Below, in pieces: positions 47,398 to 56,998 of a stretch of 64,000 nucleotides of DNA. The translations under genes and the position numbers were made by a program. Position 1 is the stretch's first letter; each line of letters opens with the position of its first letter. Below the pieces are notes generated by a model. That model worked only from the letters and a program-made list of their open reading frames with translations, did not search any database and had not been told where the DNA came from. The stretch comes from CAVXHQ01 sp963789535 (GTDB lineage Bacteria; Pseudomonadota; Alphaproteobacteria; Rhodobacterales; Rhodobacteraceae). The stretch is from assembly GCA_963789535.1 (NCBI GenBank), contig CAWBKU010000005.1, forward strand, positions 434,001-498,000, given 5' to 3'.

Positions 47398-48084
47398 TCA
47401 GCCCTTCGGCCAGAGGCCGCCGTTCGCCAGGGTGCCGACGAAGGCGCGGTGCGCGGCGGCCTCATCTTCGGTGATCCGCGGCGCGAGGGGGCCGGGGCGT
47501 CGCTGCGCGCGCCAGGCGGCCGGCTGACCCGGTGCGCCGGTGTCGGCCGCGGCATCGAACGACAGGCCGGTCTGTCTGCCACCGATCAGTTCGAGGTAGA
47601 CCTCGGCCAGAATCTCGCTGTCGAGCAGGGCGCCGTGCAGGGTGCGGCTCGAGTTGTCGATGCCGAAGCGGCGGCACAGCGCGTCGAGCGAGGCGGGCGA
47701 GCCCGGAAACTTCTTGCGCGCGATGGCGAGCGTGTCGATGGCCCGGTCCATCGGCAGGGCCGGTCTGTCGACCCAGCCGAGTTCGGCGTTGAGGAATTTC
47801 ATGTCGAAGGCGGCGTTGTGGATCACCAGATGCGCGTCGCCGATGAACGCGACGAAGGCATCCGCGATGTCGCGGAACAGCGGCTTGTCGCGGAGGAAGT
47901 CGTCGCCGAGGCCATGCACCTCGAAGGCGCCCTTGGGCATGGCGCGTTGCGGGTTGATGTATTGGTGATAGGTTCTGCCGGTCGGCACATGGTTGTTTAA
48001 CTCCACGGCGCCGATCTCGACGATCCGGTCGCCCTCCTCGGGCTCGAAGCCCGTGGTTTCGGTGTCGAGGACGATCTCACGCAT
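47398..48084 (-). CDS. dnaQ: DNA polymerase III epsilon subunit (3'-5' proofreading exonuclease)
   Basis: A 228-residue DEDDh exonuclease that proofreads for DNA polymerase III. ExoI DTETTG supplies Asp7 and Glu9. ExoII is VIHNAAFDMKFLN, and ExoIII is RTLHGALLDSEILAEVYLEL with His and Asp. The C-terminal tail, which binds the alpha subunit, is Pro/Arg-rich. It overlaps coaE by 8 bp. Confidence 0.96.
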   Translation of the reverse strand: MREIVLDTETTGFEPEEGDRIVEIGAVELNNHVPTGRTYHQYINPQRAMPKGAFEVHGLGDDFLRDKPLFRDIADAFVAFIGDAHLVIHNAAFDMKFLNAELGWVDRPALPMDRAIDTLAIARKKFPGSPASLDALCRRFGIDNSSRTLHGALLDSEILAEVYLELIGGRQTGLSFDAAADTGAPGQPAAWRAQRRPGPLAPRITEDEAAAHRAFVGTLANGGLWPKG

Positions 48085-48670
48085 CGGCCGGTCCCGTGTC
48101 TATCTCGGCATGAATTTCGGCGACGCGGGCGCGGGCGGCATCGAGGTTCTCGGTCTCGATGATCCACGTCGCGCGGGCGCGTTTCTCGGCGTCGGGCATC
48201 TGGCGGGCAAGGATCAGGGCGAATTGCGCCTCGGTCATGCCGGGACGGGCGAGGACGCGGGCGCGCTGCACGGCGACGGGGGCCGTGCAGACGGCGGTGG
48301 CGTCCATCCAGCCGTCGCTCCCGGTCTCGAACAGCAGGGGCACGTCGAAGACGGTGATCGGGGCGGTCGCCTGCTCGGCGAAGATGGCGCGGTCGGCGGC
48401 GACGAGCGGATGCACGTAGCGCTCGATCTTTTGCAGGGTCGAGGGGTCGAGCTCGATCAGGCGACGGAGTTTCTCACGGCTGACGGCGCCGTCGACGACG
48501 ACCATCGGCATCACCTCGGCGAGCACCGGGACGGCGTTGCCGCCGGGCGCATAGAGGCGGTGGACGGCGGCATCGGCGTCCCAGAGGGCGCAGCCGAGAT
48601 CCGCGAACATCTGCGCGGTCGTCGATTTGCCCATGCCGATGGACCCGGTCAGACCGAGGCGGAACGTCAT
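48077..48670 (-). CDS. coaE: dephospho-CoA kinase
   Basis: A 197-residue enzyme for the last step of coenzyme A synthesis. Its P-loop is LTGSIGMGKSTTAQMF. DADAAVHRLYAPGG and VFDVPLLFETG are family blocks. ATG at 48670; longer frames upstream run into aroE sequence. It is coupled by ATGA to aroE, within the dnaQ-coaE-aroE-maf block that lies next to the origin in many Alphaproteobacteria. Confidence 0.95.
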   Translation of the reverse strand: MTFRLGLTGSIGMGKSTTAQMFADLGCALWDADAAVHRLYAPGGNAVPVLAEVMPMVVVDGAVSREKLRRLIELDPSTLQKIERYVHPLVAADRAIFAEQATAPITVFDVPLLFETGSDGWMDATAVCTAPVAVQRARVLARPGMTEAQFALILARQMPDAEKRARATWIIETENLDAARARVAEIHAEIDTGPADA

Positions 48671-49515
48671 GCCATCACCATTGTGCGGGTTTCGTCGTCG
48701 ACGACGGGGCGCTCGCCGAACCACCGCTCGAAGGCGGGGACCGCCTGATGCAAGAGCATCCCGAGGCCGTCGACGGTGATGCAGCCCGCCGCCTGCGCCT
48801 CGAGGAGAAGCCGGGTGCGCAGCGGCTGATAGACGAGGTCGGTCACGATCATGCCCGGACGCAGGGCGTCGAGCGGCACGCGGAACTCGGCGGCGCCGAC
48901 CATGCCGAGCGACGTCGTGTTCACCACGAGGACGGAATCGTCGAGCATGTTGGCGGCCTGCACCCAGTCGTAGACGTGGACCTTGGAGCCGAACGCCGCC
49001 TTCAGCGCCTCGGCGTTGGGGCGGGTGCGGTTGGCGAGGTTGATCTGCGGCACGCCGGCCTCGATCAGCGCGACGATGATCGCCCGCGCGGCACCGCCGG
49101 CACCGAGGACGGCGGCGGGACCGGCGGCGGGATCCCAGGCAGGGGCACCCTGCCGCAGGTTGGCGATGAAACCATAGCCGTCGGTATTGTCGGCATAGAT
49201 CGAGCCGTCCGATCGGAAGGTGAGCATGTTGGCCGCCCCGATGAGGATCGCGCGGTCGCTGATCTGGTCGGCATGGTCCATTACCGAAACCTTGTGCGGT
49301 ATGGTGACGTTGGCACCGACGAACCCCATGCGCGGCAGGGCACGGACGACCTGCGCGAGATCGCTCTCGGCCACCTGCAAGGGCAGGTAGTCACCAGCGA
49401 GGCCGTGGCGCGCGAGCCAATGGCGGTGCAGCCGCGGCGAGCGCGAGTGGGCGACGTTGGTGCCGATGACCCCGGCGAGGGGGATCGGCCCGATGCTCTC
49501 GGTGAGGGTGGTCAT
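48667..49515 (-). CDS. aroE: shikimate dehydrogenase
   Basis: A 282-residue enzyme reducing 3-dehydroshikimate to shikimate for aromatic amino acids. Shikimate-binding GVIGTNVAHSRSPRLHRHWL and the catalytic Lys region GANVTIPHKVSVMDHAD are visible. NADP-binding is AVLGAGGAARAIIVAL, and the closing YQPLRTRLLLEAQAAGC and GLGMLLHQAVPAFERW are typical. Overlaps maf as ATGA. Confidence 0.96.
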   Translation of the reverse strand: MTTLTESIGPIPLAGVIGTNVAHSRSPRLHRHWLARHGLAGDYLPLQVAESDLAQVVRALPRMGFVGANVTIPHKVSVMDHADQISDRAILIGAANMLTFRSDGSIYADNTDGYGFIANLRQGAPAWDPAAGPAAVLGAGGAARAIIVALIEAGVPQINLANRTRPNAEALKAAFGSKVHVYDWVQAANMLDDSVLVVNTTSLGMVGAAEFRVPLDALRPGMIVTDLVYQPLRTRLLLEAQAAGCITVDGLGMLLHQAVPAFERWFGERPVVDDETRTMVMA

Positions 49516-50111
49516 GGCGCCACTGTTTCGACTTGGCGCAGGTATGACAAGAGGTCGAGAAGCGGCAGGCCGAGGACGGTGAAATAGTCGCCGTCGATGG
49601 CGGCGAACAGGCGCACGCCCTCCTCCTCGAGCTTGTAGGCACCGACCGCGTGGCGGATGCTGTCCCAGTTTCGCGCGACGTAATCCTCGAGCCAGCCGTC
49701 GGTATGGTCGTGCATGGTAAGCTGGACTTCGCCGATCGTGCGCCAGACGGGTCGGGCTCCGGCATAGACGACGACGGCCGAGAGGAGGCGGTGCGTCTGT
49801 CCGGACAGCAGGCGCAGGTGGTCGAGTGCCTCCTCACGGGACCGCGGCTTGGACAGGAGGGTGTCGCCGATGTCAAGCACCTGATCGCAGCCGATGACCC
49901 GCGCCTCGGGGTGGCGCCGGGCGATCTTGAGCGCCTTCGTCTCGGCCAGCGCATCGGCGATATCGCGGGACGCAGCACCCTCGGCAAGGAGGGCATCGCG
50001 CAGCGCCGCCTCGTCGATGCGCGGCACCTCGACGGTGAACGCGACGCCGGCATTGCGCAGCAGGCGGGCCCGGATGTCGGAGCCGGAGGCGAGGATCAGC
50101 GGCAGGGTCAT
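49512..50111 (-). CDS. maf: Maf-family nucleotide pyrophosphatase
   Basis: A 199-residue house-cleaning pyrophosphatase for non-canonical or excess nucleotides. LPLILASGSDIRARLLRNAG is the nucleotide-binding start, followed by VIGCDQVLDIGDTLLSKPRS and GAYKLEEEGVRLFAAIDGDYF near the end. The ATG at 50111 gives the family start. It is the first gene left of the presumed origin and is transcribed away from it. Confidence 0.93.
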   Translation of the reverse strand: MTLPLILASGSDIRARLLRNAGVAFTVEVPRIDEAALRDALLAEGAASRDIADALAETKALKIARRHPEARVIGCDQVLDIGDTLLSKPRSREEALDHLRLLSGQTHRLLSAVVVYAGARPVWRTIGEVQLTMHDHTDGWLEDYVARNWDSIRHAVGAYKLEEEGVRLFAAIDGDYFTVLGLPLLDLLSYLRQVETVAP

Positions 50112-50526
50112 GTGGACAACCGGGGGGACAGGGACGGGACAGGACGGGGATGGCATCGGGACGGATCGGCGAGATCGGAGCGGGTTCGTGGGGCGCTGTG
50201 GACTATCGGGGACGAATGACGCGGTTGTGCCATATCGGCTCCTTGGGATGAAGATCGGGTGAGCCTGTGGACGACAACCGTGGCAGGACGGGAGTCAAGG
50301 GGAACGAATCGCTCGTCTTGTCTTTTCGCTAACATTTTTAGCGATCGTTTACCGATGTTTGGCGTTTCCCATGCGGTTCGATCGACACGGCACCGACGAT
50401 GACCGGCGCGGGATAAACCTGTGGGGGGAGTGAGTCGCTCTGCTTATCCCCGGCCCTACATCAACCACCTCTTTCCTTCTTATAGATATGAAGTAGGTAG
50501 GAACCGCCCCGCCCGGAGAAGCCGCG
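50112..50526. other. oriC: candidate chromosomal replication origin (maf-hemJ intergenic)
   Basis: A 415-bp non-coding gap. DnaA-box-like nonamers: TGTGGACAA (50111-50119), TGTGGACTA (50197-50205), TGTGGACGA (50266-50274) and TTATCCCCG (50444-50452). There is an AT-rich patch at about 50317-50361. Three GANTC (CcrM) sites lie at 50292, 50306 and 50432. Genes on both sides run outward, and parAB/parS are 3-7 kb away, as next to the Caulobacter origin. No box matches TTATCCACA exactly, so this is a prediction from context and motifs. Confidence 0.55.
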
Positions 50527-50973
50527 ATGGACCTGCTCGTGCCGTTCTATGACTGGATCAAGGCGCTGCACGTCGTTGCGGTGATCTCTTGGATGGCGGG
50601 TATGTTCTATCTGCCGCGGCTGTTCGTCTATCATGTGGAGCGGGCAGTGCCGGGGTCGGAACTGGATGCGACGTTTCAAGTGATGGAGGGTAAGCTGCTG
50701 CGGGTCATCATGGGGCCGGCGATGGTGGTGAGTTGGGGTGCAGGTCTGGTGCTGATCGGGATGGGGGCGTTCGACTTCGGAACGATCTGGGCCTGGGCAA
50801 AGCTCGCAGGGGTGGTGGCGATGACGGCGATGCATATCTGGCTGTCGCGTCGCCGCAGCGACTTTGCCGCGGGACGGAACACCCGGTCGGGGCGGACCTA
50901 TCGGCTGGCCAACGAGGTGCCGACGGTCCTGATGCTGGTGATCGTGGTGGCGGTGATCGTGCGCCCGTTCTGA
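50527..50973 (+). CDS. hemJ: protoporphyrinogen IX oxidase HemJ
   Basis: A 148-residue membrane enzyme of the HemJ (UPF0093) family, which oxidises protoporphyrinogen IX to protoporphyrin IX. Four transmembrane helices are visible. The conserved His lies in WIKALHVVAVISWMAGMFYLPRLFVYH, and the Lys in GKLLRVIMGPAMV. It precedes rho as in many Alphaproteobacteria, but the common neighbours hemE and hemH are not in this window. Confidence 0.94.
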   Translation: MDLLVPFYDWIKALHVVAVISWMAGMFYLPRLFVYHVERAVPGSELDATFQVMEGKLLRVIMGPAMVVSWGAGLVLIGMGAFDFGTIWAWAKLAGVVAMTAMHIWLSRRRSDFAAGRNTRSGRTYRLANEVPTVLMLVIVVAVIVRPF

Positions 50974-51105
50974 GGGTGTCGATTGACTTGGGCGATTTTG
51001 CGCATTAGTTGACGGTTGCTGCTCCGTCCGGGGCGAGCGTTTCATCGCCATGATCGAAGATCTGCGGCCCGCCCGGGATGATCCGTGCCGCATCGGGATA
51101 TTTCC

Positions 51106-52377
51106 ATGACACAAGACAGACTCAACCTTGCCGACCTGAAGGCGCAGAGCCCCAAGGATCTGCTGGCGATGGCCGAAGACCTCGAGATCGAGAACGCCTC
51201 GACGATGCGCAAGGGCGACATGATGTTCGCGATCCTGCGCGAGCGGGCGGACGAGGAATGGGTGATCGGCGGCGACGGCGTCCTCGAAGTCCTTCAGGAC
51301 GGATTCGGGTTCCTGCGCAGCCCCGAGGCGAACTATCTGCCGGGGCCCGACGACATCTATGTCAGCCCCGAGATGATCCGGCAGCATTCGATGCGGACCG
51401 GCGACACGGTGCAGGGCGTGATCAAGGAGCCGAACGACGCGGAGCGGTATTTCGCGCTGGTGACGGTGGAATCGATCAACTTCGAAGATCCGGAGAAGAC
51501 CAAGCACAAGGTGGCGTTCGACAATCTGACGCCGCTGTATCCGGACGAGCGACTGATCATGGAGGTGGACGATCCGACGATCAAGGACCGGTCGGCGCGG
51601 ATCATCGACCTGGTGTCGCCGATCGGCAAGGGCCAGCGATCCCTGATCGTGGCACCGCCACGGACCGGCAAAACGGTGCTGTTGCAGAACATCGCCAACT
51701 CGATCGGCAGGAACCATCCCGAGATTTACCTCATCGTGCTGCTCATCGACGAGCGGCCGGAGGAAGTGACGGACATGCAGCGGTCGGTGAAGGGCGAGGT
51801 CGTGTCCTCGACCTTCGACGAGCCGGCGACGCGGCACGTGGCGGTCAGCGAGATGGTGATCGAGAAGGCCAAGCGGCTGGTAGAGCACAAGCGCGACGTC
51901 GTGATCCTGCTCGATTCGATCACCCGTCTGGGGCGGGCGTTCAACACGGTCGTGCCGTCCTCGGGCAAGGTGCTCACCGGCGGTGTCGATGCGAACGCGT
52001 TGCAGCGGCCCAAGCGGTTCTTCGGCGCAGCGCGCAACATCGAGGAGGGCGGCTCGCTGACGATCATCGCGACGGCGCTGATCGATACGGGCAGCCGGAT
52101 GGACGAGGTGATCTTCGAGGAATTCAAGGGCACGGGCAACTCGGAGATCGTGCTGGACCGGAAGGTCGCCGACAAGCGGGTGTTCCCGGCGATGGATATC
52201 CTGAAGTCGGGCACGCGGAAGGAAGAGCTGCTGGTCGAGAAGACCGATCTGGCGAAGACCTATGTGTTGCGGCGGATCCTGAACCCAATGGGGACGACGG
52301 ATGCGATCGAGTTCCTGATCTCGAAGCTGAAGCAGACGAAGACGAATTCCGACTTCTTCGACTCGATGAACAGTTGA
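51106..52377 (+). CDS. rho: transcription termination factor Rho
   Basis: A 423-residue hexameric RNA helicase. The N-terminal RNA-binding part has LADLKAQSPKDLLAMAEDL and a cold-shock-like GVLEVLQDGFGFLRSPEANYL. Walker A is VAPPRTGKTVLLQNIA, Walker B is YLIVLLIDERPEEVTDM, the Q-loop is in SSTFDEP, and the R-loop/secondary site is in VVPSSGKVLTGGVD. ATG at 51106. A TTGACT at 50983 might be a -35 for its leader. Confidence 0.97.
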   Translation: MTQDRLNLADLKAQSPKDLLAMAEDLEIENASTMRKGDMMFAILRERADEEWVIGGDGVLEVLQDGFGFLRSPEANYLPGPDDIYVSPEMIRQHSMRTGDTVQGVIKEPNDAERYFALVTVESINFEDPEKTKHKVAFDNLTPLYPDERLIMEVDDPTIKDRSARIIDLVSPIGKGQRSLIVAPPRTGKTVLLQNIANSIGRNHPEIYLIVLLIDERPEEVTDMQRSVKGEVVSSTFDEPATRHVAVSEMVIEKAKRLVEHKRDVVILLDSITRLGRAFNTVVPSSGKVLTGGVDANALQRPKRFFGAARNIEEGGSLTIIATALIDTGSRMDEVIFEEFKGTGNSEIVLDRKVADKRVFPAMDILKSGTRKEELLVEKTDLAKTYVLRRILNPMGTTDAIEFLISKLKQTKTNSDFFDSMNS

Positions 52378-52395
52378 TAATCTTTTAATATCAAT

Positions 52396-53685
52396 ATGAT
52401 GGAGCTGGATACGATATTTGCCGTGGCGACTGCGCCCGGGCGGTCCGGCGTTGCCGTGATCCGAATTTCGGGCACGCGCGCACGGGAGGCGGCCGAGGCG
52501 CTCGTCGGCCCGCTGCCCGGACACGGGCGGAGCCTGCGCAAGGTGACTGGCCGGTCGGGAGCGATCATCGACGAGGGACTGGTGCTGACCTTTGCCGAAG
52601 GCCAGAGTTATACCGGAGAGGCGACTGCCGAACTTCAGCTGCACGGGAGTGCGGCGGTTCTGGCAGCGGTTCTGGCGGAACTGGGCGCGCGTGACGGATG
52701 TCGGCTTGCCGAAGCCGGGGAGTTCAGCCGAAGGGCGATGGAGAACGGGCGCCTCGACCTCGCGCAAGCGGAAGGGTTGGCTGATCTGCTGGACGCCGAG
52801 ACGGAAGTACAGCGCCTTCAGGCGATGCGCGTGTTTTCCGGCGGGCTGAGTCACCTGAGCGAAACGTGGCGACGTGATCTCTTGCGGGCGGCGGCGCTCC
52901 TCGAGGCGACGATCGACTTTGCCGACGAGGATGTGCCGGTGGATGTGGCACCGGAGGTCTTGTCGTTGCTTGGGTCCGTGCGGGCGAGCCTGACGAAAGA
53001 GGCAACTGGCGTGCCGGTGGCGGAACGGGTGCGTGAGGGGTTCGAAGTTGCGATCGTCGGGCGACCGAACGTCGGCAAATCGACCCTGCTGAATCGATTG
53101 GTGGGACGGGACGCGGCATTGACGTCGCAGGTCGCAGGGACGACTCGGGACATAATTGAAGTGCGTGTGGACATCGCGGGCCTTCCGGTGACGTTTCTCG
53201 ATACGGCGGGGTTGCGGGAGGGGACGGAAGGTGTGGAGGCCCTGGGCATAGCCCGGGGACGCGAACGGGCAATGGCGGCGGATCTGCGGGTCCATATCCT
53301 CGAGGCGGGAGAGGCGCCACCTGTCGACACCTTGGCCGATGACATCGTCGTGGTCGGCAAGCGTGACGTCGACGGGAGCGGTTCGGGGGTTTCGGGACTG
53401 ACCGGCGCCGGTGTCGACGTCGTCGTGCAGCGGATCGGGGCGATATTGTCCGGGCGAGTGGCCTCGGTAGGCGGGGCCACGCAACAGCGCCACCGTGCAA
53501 GGATACTCGAGGCGACGGCGGCGCTGGATCGCGCGACATCGGAAATGCTCAGGCACGGCCCCGCCGCCGAGATCGTTGCGGCGGATGTGCGGACGGCGAT
53601 CCGAAGTATCGGTGCCCTCGTGGGGAGAATCGATGTAGAGGATGTGCTGGGAGAAATCTTCTCCCGGTTCTGTATCGGGAAGTGA
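52396..53685 (+). CDS. mnmE: tRNA modification GTPase MnmE
   Basis: A 429-residue protein that, with MnmG, puts (carboxymethyl)aminomethyl on U34 of tRNAs. N-terminal folate domain: DTIFAVATAPGRSGVAVIRISG. The G domain has G1 GRPNVGKSTLLN, TTRD, DTAG, and an atypical G4 with GKRD instead of NKxD. The C-terminal FCIGK motif is intact. Starts at 52396 or 52399, 18 bp after rho. Confidence 0.95.
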   Translation: MMELDTIFAVATAPGRSGVAVIRISGTRAREAAEALVGPLPGHGRSLRKVTGRSGAIIDEGLVLTFAEGQSYTGEATAELQLHGSAAVLAAVLAELGARDGCRLAEAGEFSRRAMENGRLDLAQAEGLADLLDAETEVQRLQAMRVFSGGLSHLSETWRRDLLRAAALLEATIDFADEDVPVDVAPEVLSLLGSVRASLTKEATGVPVAERVREGFEVAIVGRPNVGKSTLLNRLVGRDAALTSQVAGTTRDIIEVRVDIAGLPVTFLDTAGLREGTEGVEALGIARGRERAMAADLRVHILEAGEAPPVDTLADDIVVVGKRDVDGSGSGVSGLTGAGVDVVVQRIGAILSGRVASVGGATQQRHRARILEATAALDRATSEMLRHGPAAEIVAADVRTAIRSIGALVGRIDVEDVLGEIFSRFCIGK

Positions 53686-53690
53686 GGGTC

Positions 53691-53704
53691 GTTTCACGTG
53701 AAAC
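53691..53704. promoter_or_regulatory. parS: parS centromere site 1
   Basis: A perfect GTTTCACGTGAAAC palindrome, the chromosomal ParB-binding site. It overlaps the mnmG start (GTG at 53698). Confidence 0.95.
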
Positions 53705-55573
53705 ATCTTGACGCTGATGTCATTGTCGTTGGCGGCGGACATGCGGGGACGGAGGCGGCCCACGCGTCGGCGCGCATGGGCGCCAGAACCATTCTTCTGA
53801 CGCTTCGGACGGATGCCATCGGGGTGATGTCCTGTAATCCGGCAATCGGCGGCCTCGGCAAAGGACACCTCGTTCGCGAGATCGACGCGTTGGATGGCGT
53901 AATGGGTGTTGTTGCAGATTGGGCCGGTATTCAGTTTCGTCTCCTCAACCGCCGCAAAGGGCCCGCCGTCCAAGGGCCGCGGACACAGGCGGATCGCGAG
54001 CGATACCGGACAAAGATGCAGGAAGTGACGAGGAACCGGGCGGCCCTTCGGGTCAGTCGAGGGAGAAGTTACCGATGTGATCGAAATCGACGGGGCGGTC
54101 GGCGGTGTTCACCTCGCAGATGGCTCGGAACTCCGTGCCAGAACCGTAATCCTTACTGCGGGAACGTTCCTTCGGGGCATCGTATACATCGGCGATCGCG
54201 CGACACCTGGCGGACGGATCGGTGAAGCGCCATCGGTGAAGTTGGCAGATCGGTTGCGCGATCTTGCTCTTCCTCTGGGGCGTCTGAAGACGGGCACGCC
54301 GCCCCGCCTCGACGGGGCAACCATCGATTGGTCCCGCGTCGAGATGCAGGCAGGGGATGATGACCCAACCTTCTTGTCCCTTATGACCCGGGGTGTAGCG
54401 ACCCGACAGATTTCGTGCGGCATCGCCAAGACGAATGAGGCGACCCACGAGATCATTCGCCGGAACCTGAGGCTTTCGTCAATGTACGGCGGCCATATCG
54501 AGGGTGTCGGGCCGCGGTACTGCCCATCGATCGAGGACAAGGTGGTCAGATTCGCCGACAAGTCGTCCCACCAGATCTTTCTCGAGCCAGAGGGTCTCGA
54601 CACCTCGACGGTCTACCCAAACGGAATTTCCACGTCGCTGCCGCACGATGTACAGACAGAGTATGTCCATTCCATCGAGGGATTGGAGCGGGCTCAAATC
54701 CTGCAACCCGGGTACGCCATCGAGTATGACTACGTCGATCCCCGCGCACTTACGATCGAACTGGAAGTCAAGTCCCTGCCGGGCCTGTTCCTTGCCGGAC
54801 AGATCAACGGTACGACCGGCTATGAGGAGGCTGCGGCGCAGGGCCTCGTAGCAGGACTGGGCGCGGCGGCTCAGGCGCTCGGTCGCGTAACGATGGCCTT
54901 CAGCAGAACGTCTTCCTATATCGGCGTCTTGCTGGATGACCTCACGACACGCGGCGTGACCGAGCCCTATCGCATGTTCACGTCGAGGGCGGAGTTTCGT
55001 CTGACGCTTCGGGCGGACAACGCCGATCAGCGGCTGACGGAGACAGGTCGACGGACGGGATGCGTCGGTGATGGACGCTGGAAGAGCTATGATACAAAGC
55101 GTGCAGCGCTTGAAGCCGCGAAGTCACGTCTCGATGCGCGCCTGTTCAGAGCGAGTGATATTGCGTCGGCGGGCGTGTCGCTGAGCGCGTCCGGTCCCTC
55201 ACGCTCTGCGATGGAGGTTTTGGCGCTCGTCGATGCCGATTTCGAAACACTCTCCCTTCTCGACGATACCCTTTCCGACATTCCTCGCGAAATCCGGGCG
55301 CAGATCAAGGCCGATGCACTGTATGCGCCATATGAAATCAGGCAGAGGAAGGATATCGACGCAATGCGTCGAAGCGAAACAACAAGAATACCCGTGAACT
55401 TCGATTATGGCACGGTCCGTGGTCTCTCCAACGAGCTGAGGTCAAAGCTCGAAATCGTTCGACCCGAGACGTTCGGGCGGGCCGACGCGATCGAAGGTAT
55501 GACACCGTCCGCATTGGTTCTTCTCAAAGCCCATATCGGCAGGTCGCATGTCGTCGATACGGCGGACCTATGA
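53698..55573 (+). pseudogene. mnmG: tRNA uridine-34 carboxymethylaminomethyl synthase MnmG, frameshifted
   Basis: MnmG (GidA) is the FAD-dependent partner of MnmE. The N-terminus is intact (VIVVGGGHAGTEAAHASARMG, SCNPAIGGLGKGHLVREID). At 54055 one extra A shifts the frame; deleting it gives LRVVEGEVTDVIEIDG. The rest then matches the family (LTAGTFLRGIVYIGD, PGYAIEYDYVDPRAL, LFLAGQINGTTGYEEAAAQG, MFTSRAEFRLTLRADNAD). Restored length is about 624 residues, normal. The GTG start lies inside parS. It overlaps rsmG as ATGA. Probably a sequence error. Confidence 0.9.
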
Positions 55574-56181
55574 TCCTCGCTCAGGCTATGAATGTTTCAC
55601 GTGAAACGATGGAAAGGCTTGAACTCTATCATGCCCTCCTCCTGAAATGGACCGCGAGGATCAACCTCGTGTCCTCAGGGGACAAGTCTCACATCTGGAC
55701 CCGACACATCGCAGATTCTGTTCAGCTTTCCCGTTTCGTCGATGACACCGGCCCGCATTGGCTCGACCTCGGCAGCGGAGGCGGCTTGCCGGGCCTTGTC
55801 CTTGCCATCCTGCACCACGAAACGCGCCCGACGGCGCGCCATACCCTCGTCGAGAGCGACAGCCGCAAGGCCGCATTTCTGCTTACCGCCGCTTCAAACC
55901 TGCAATTGGACGTCGCGGTCCATGCTGTCCGTTCCGAACGACTCGAGCCGCAGGGCGCCGATGTCGTAACCGCTCGGGCTTTCGCGCCGCTGGACCGCTT
56001 GCTGGAAGAGATCCATCGGCATATCGCCCCGGGTGGAATGGCTCTTCTGCCAAAAGGCCGGACGGTAGACAGTGAGATCGCAAGCGCAGCGTCCCGATGG
56101 CGCTTCCAGCATGAGTTGCTGCCGAGCGCCACTGATCCGAAGTCCTCCATTCTGCGCCTGTGGAATTTGTCCCGTGCCTGA
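55570..56181 (+). CDS. rsmG: 16S rRNA (guanine527-N7)-methyltransferase RsmG
   Basis: A 203-residue SAM-dependent methyltransferase modifying G527 of 16S rRNA. NVSRETMERLELYHALLLKW leads to the SAM motif WLDLGSGGGLPGLVLA. VTARAFAPLDRLLE and LLPKGRTVDSEI follow. The SRET codons form a parS site. Start 55570 overlaps mnmG, and the 3' end overlaps parA by 8 bp. Confidence 0.95.
   Translation: MILAQAMNVSRETMERLELYHALLLKWTARINLVSSGDKSHIWTRHIADSVQLSRFVDDTGPHWLDLGSGGGLPGLVLAILHHETRPTARHTLVESDSRKAAFLLTAASNLQLDVAVHAVRSERLEPQGADVVTARAFAPLDRLLEEIHRHIAPGGMALLPKGRTVDSEIASAASRWRFQHELLPSATDPKSSILRLWNLSRA
55593..55606. promoter_or_regulatory. parS: parS centromere site 2
   Basis: A second perfect GTTTCACGTGAAAC, inside the rsmG coding sequence at codons for VSRET. 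It is 1.9 kb from site 1. Confidence 0.95.
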
Positions 56182-56998
56182 TCTATTGACCACCCTGCCC
56201 GCCAGGATCATCGCAATCGCCAACCAGAAGGGTGGCGTGGGAAAGACGACGACGGCTATCAATCTGTCAGCGGCACTTGCGGAGAAGGCACGAAAGGTCC
56301 TGTTGGTGGACCTCGATCCCCAAGGAAACGCGTCGACCGGCCTCGGCGTGACGGCTGAACAGCGCCGGATCACGACCTACGACCTTTTGGCTGGCGATGT
56401 CGACGGATCGACTGCCGTGCAGGAAACCGAATTCCCGAATCTCTGGATCGTTCCCGCCACGACCGACCTCAGTTCTGCAGACATCGAACTCGTCTCCAAT
56501 GAAAAACGGAGTTTTCTGCTGCATGATGCCCTGCGCGCCGTCGACGTACAGGATCTCGCTTTCGACTACATCTTGATAGACTGCCCCCCATCTCTCAATA
56601 TATTGACAGTCAACGCCATGGTTGCAGCAGATTCCGTCCTCGTGCCTCTGCAAAGCGAGTTCTTCGCCCTCGAGGGCCTGTCACAACTCATGCTCACCCT
56701 CCGCGACGTCCGAGAGGCAGCCAACGCCCGACTCAGGATCGAAGGTGTGGTGCTGACGATGTACGACGGTCGCAACAACCTGTCCCAGCAGGTCGAAACC
56801 GATGCCCGCGACAACCTTGGCGATCTCGTGTTTCGGACGGTCATTCCCCGGAATGTCCGGCTGAGCGAGGCGCCGTCCTACGCCATGCCTGCCCTGCACT
56901 ACGATCCGCAGTCCTCGGGAAGCATTGCCTACCGGGCGCTTGCCGACGAACTCCTCGCCCGAACCCGGCGGCCCGTCCCGACAGGAGGCTCCACATGA
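56174..56998 (+). CDS. parA: chromosome partitioning ATPase ParA
   Basis: A 274-residue deviant-Walker ATPase that moves ParB-parS complexes. The GTG at 56174 precedes IIAIANQKGGVGKTTTAINL. VLLVDLDPQGNASTGLG and YILIDCPPSLNILTVNAM are motifs A' and B. VIPRNVRLSEAPSYAMP is the typical C-terminal block. Chromosomal type, with no N-terminal HTH extension. Coupled to parB by ATGA. Confidence 0.97.
   Translation: MPDLLTTLPARIIAIANQKGGVGKTTTAINLSAALAEKARKVLLVDLDPQGNASTGLGVTAEQRRITTYDLLAGDVDGSTAVQETEFPNLWIVPATTDLSSADIELVSNEKRSFLLHDALRAVDVQDLAFDYILIDCPPSLNILTVNAMVAADSVLVPLQSEFFALEGLSQLMLTLRDVREAANARLRIEGVVLTMYDGRNNLSQQVETDARDNLGDLVFRTVIPRNVRLSEAPSYAMPALHYDPQSSGSIAYRALADELLARTRRPVPTGGST

Noticed and set aside
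50461..53973. A minus-strand open frame of 1170 codons
   Set aside because: It lies antisense to hemJ, rho and mnmE, is rich in Arg, His and Pro, and has no domain; a by-product of high GC on the opposite strand.
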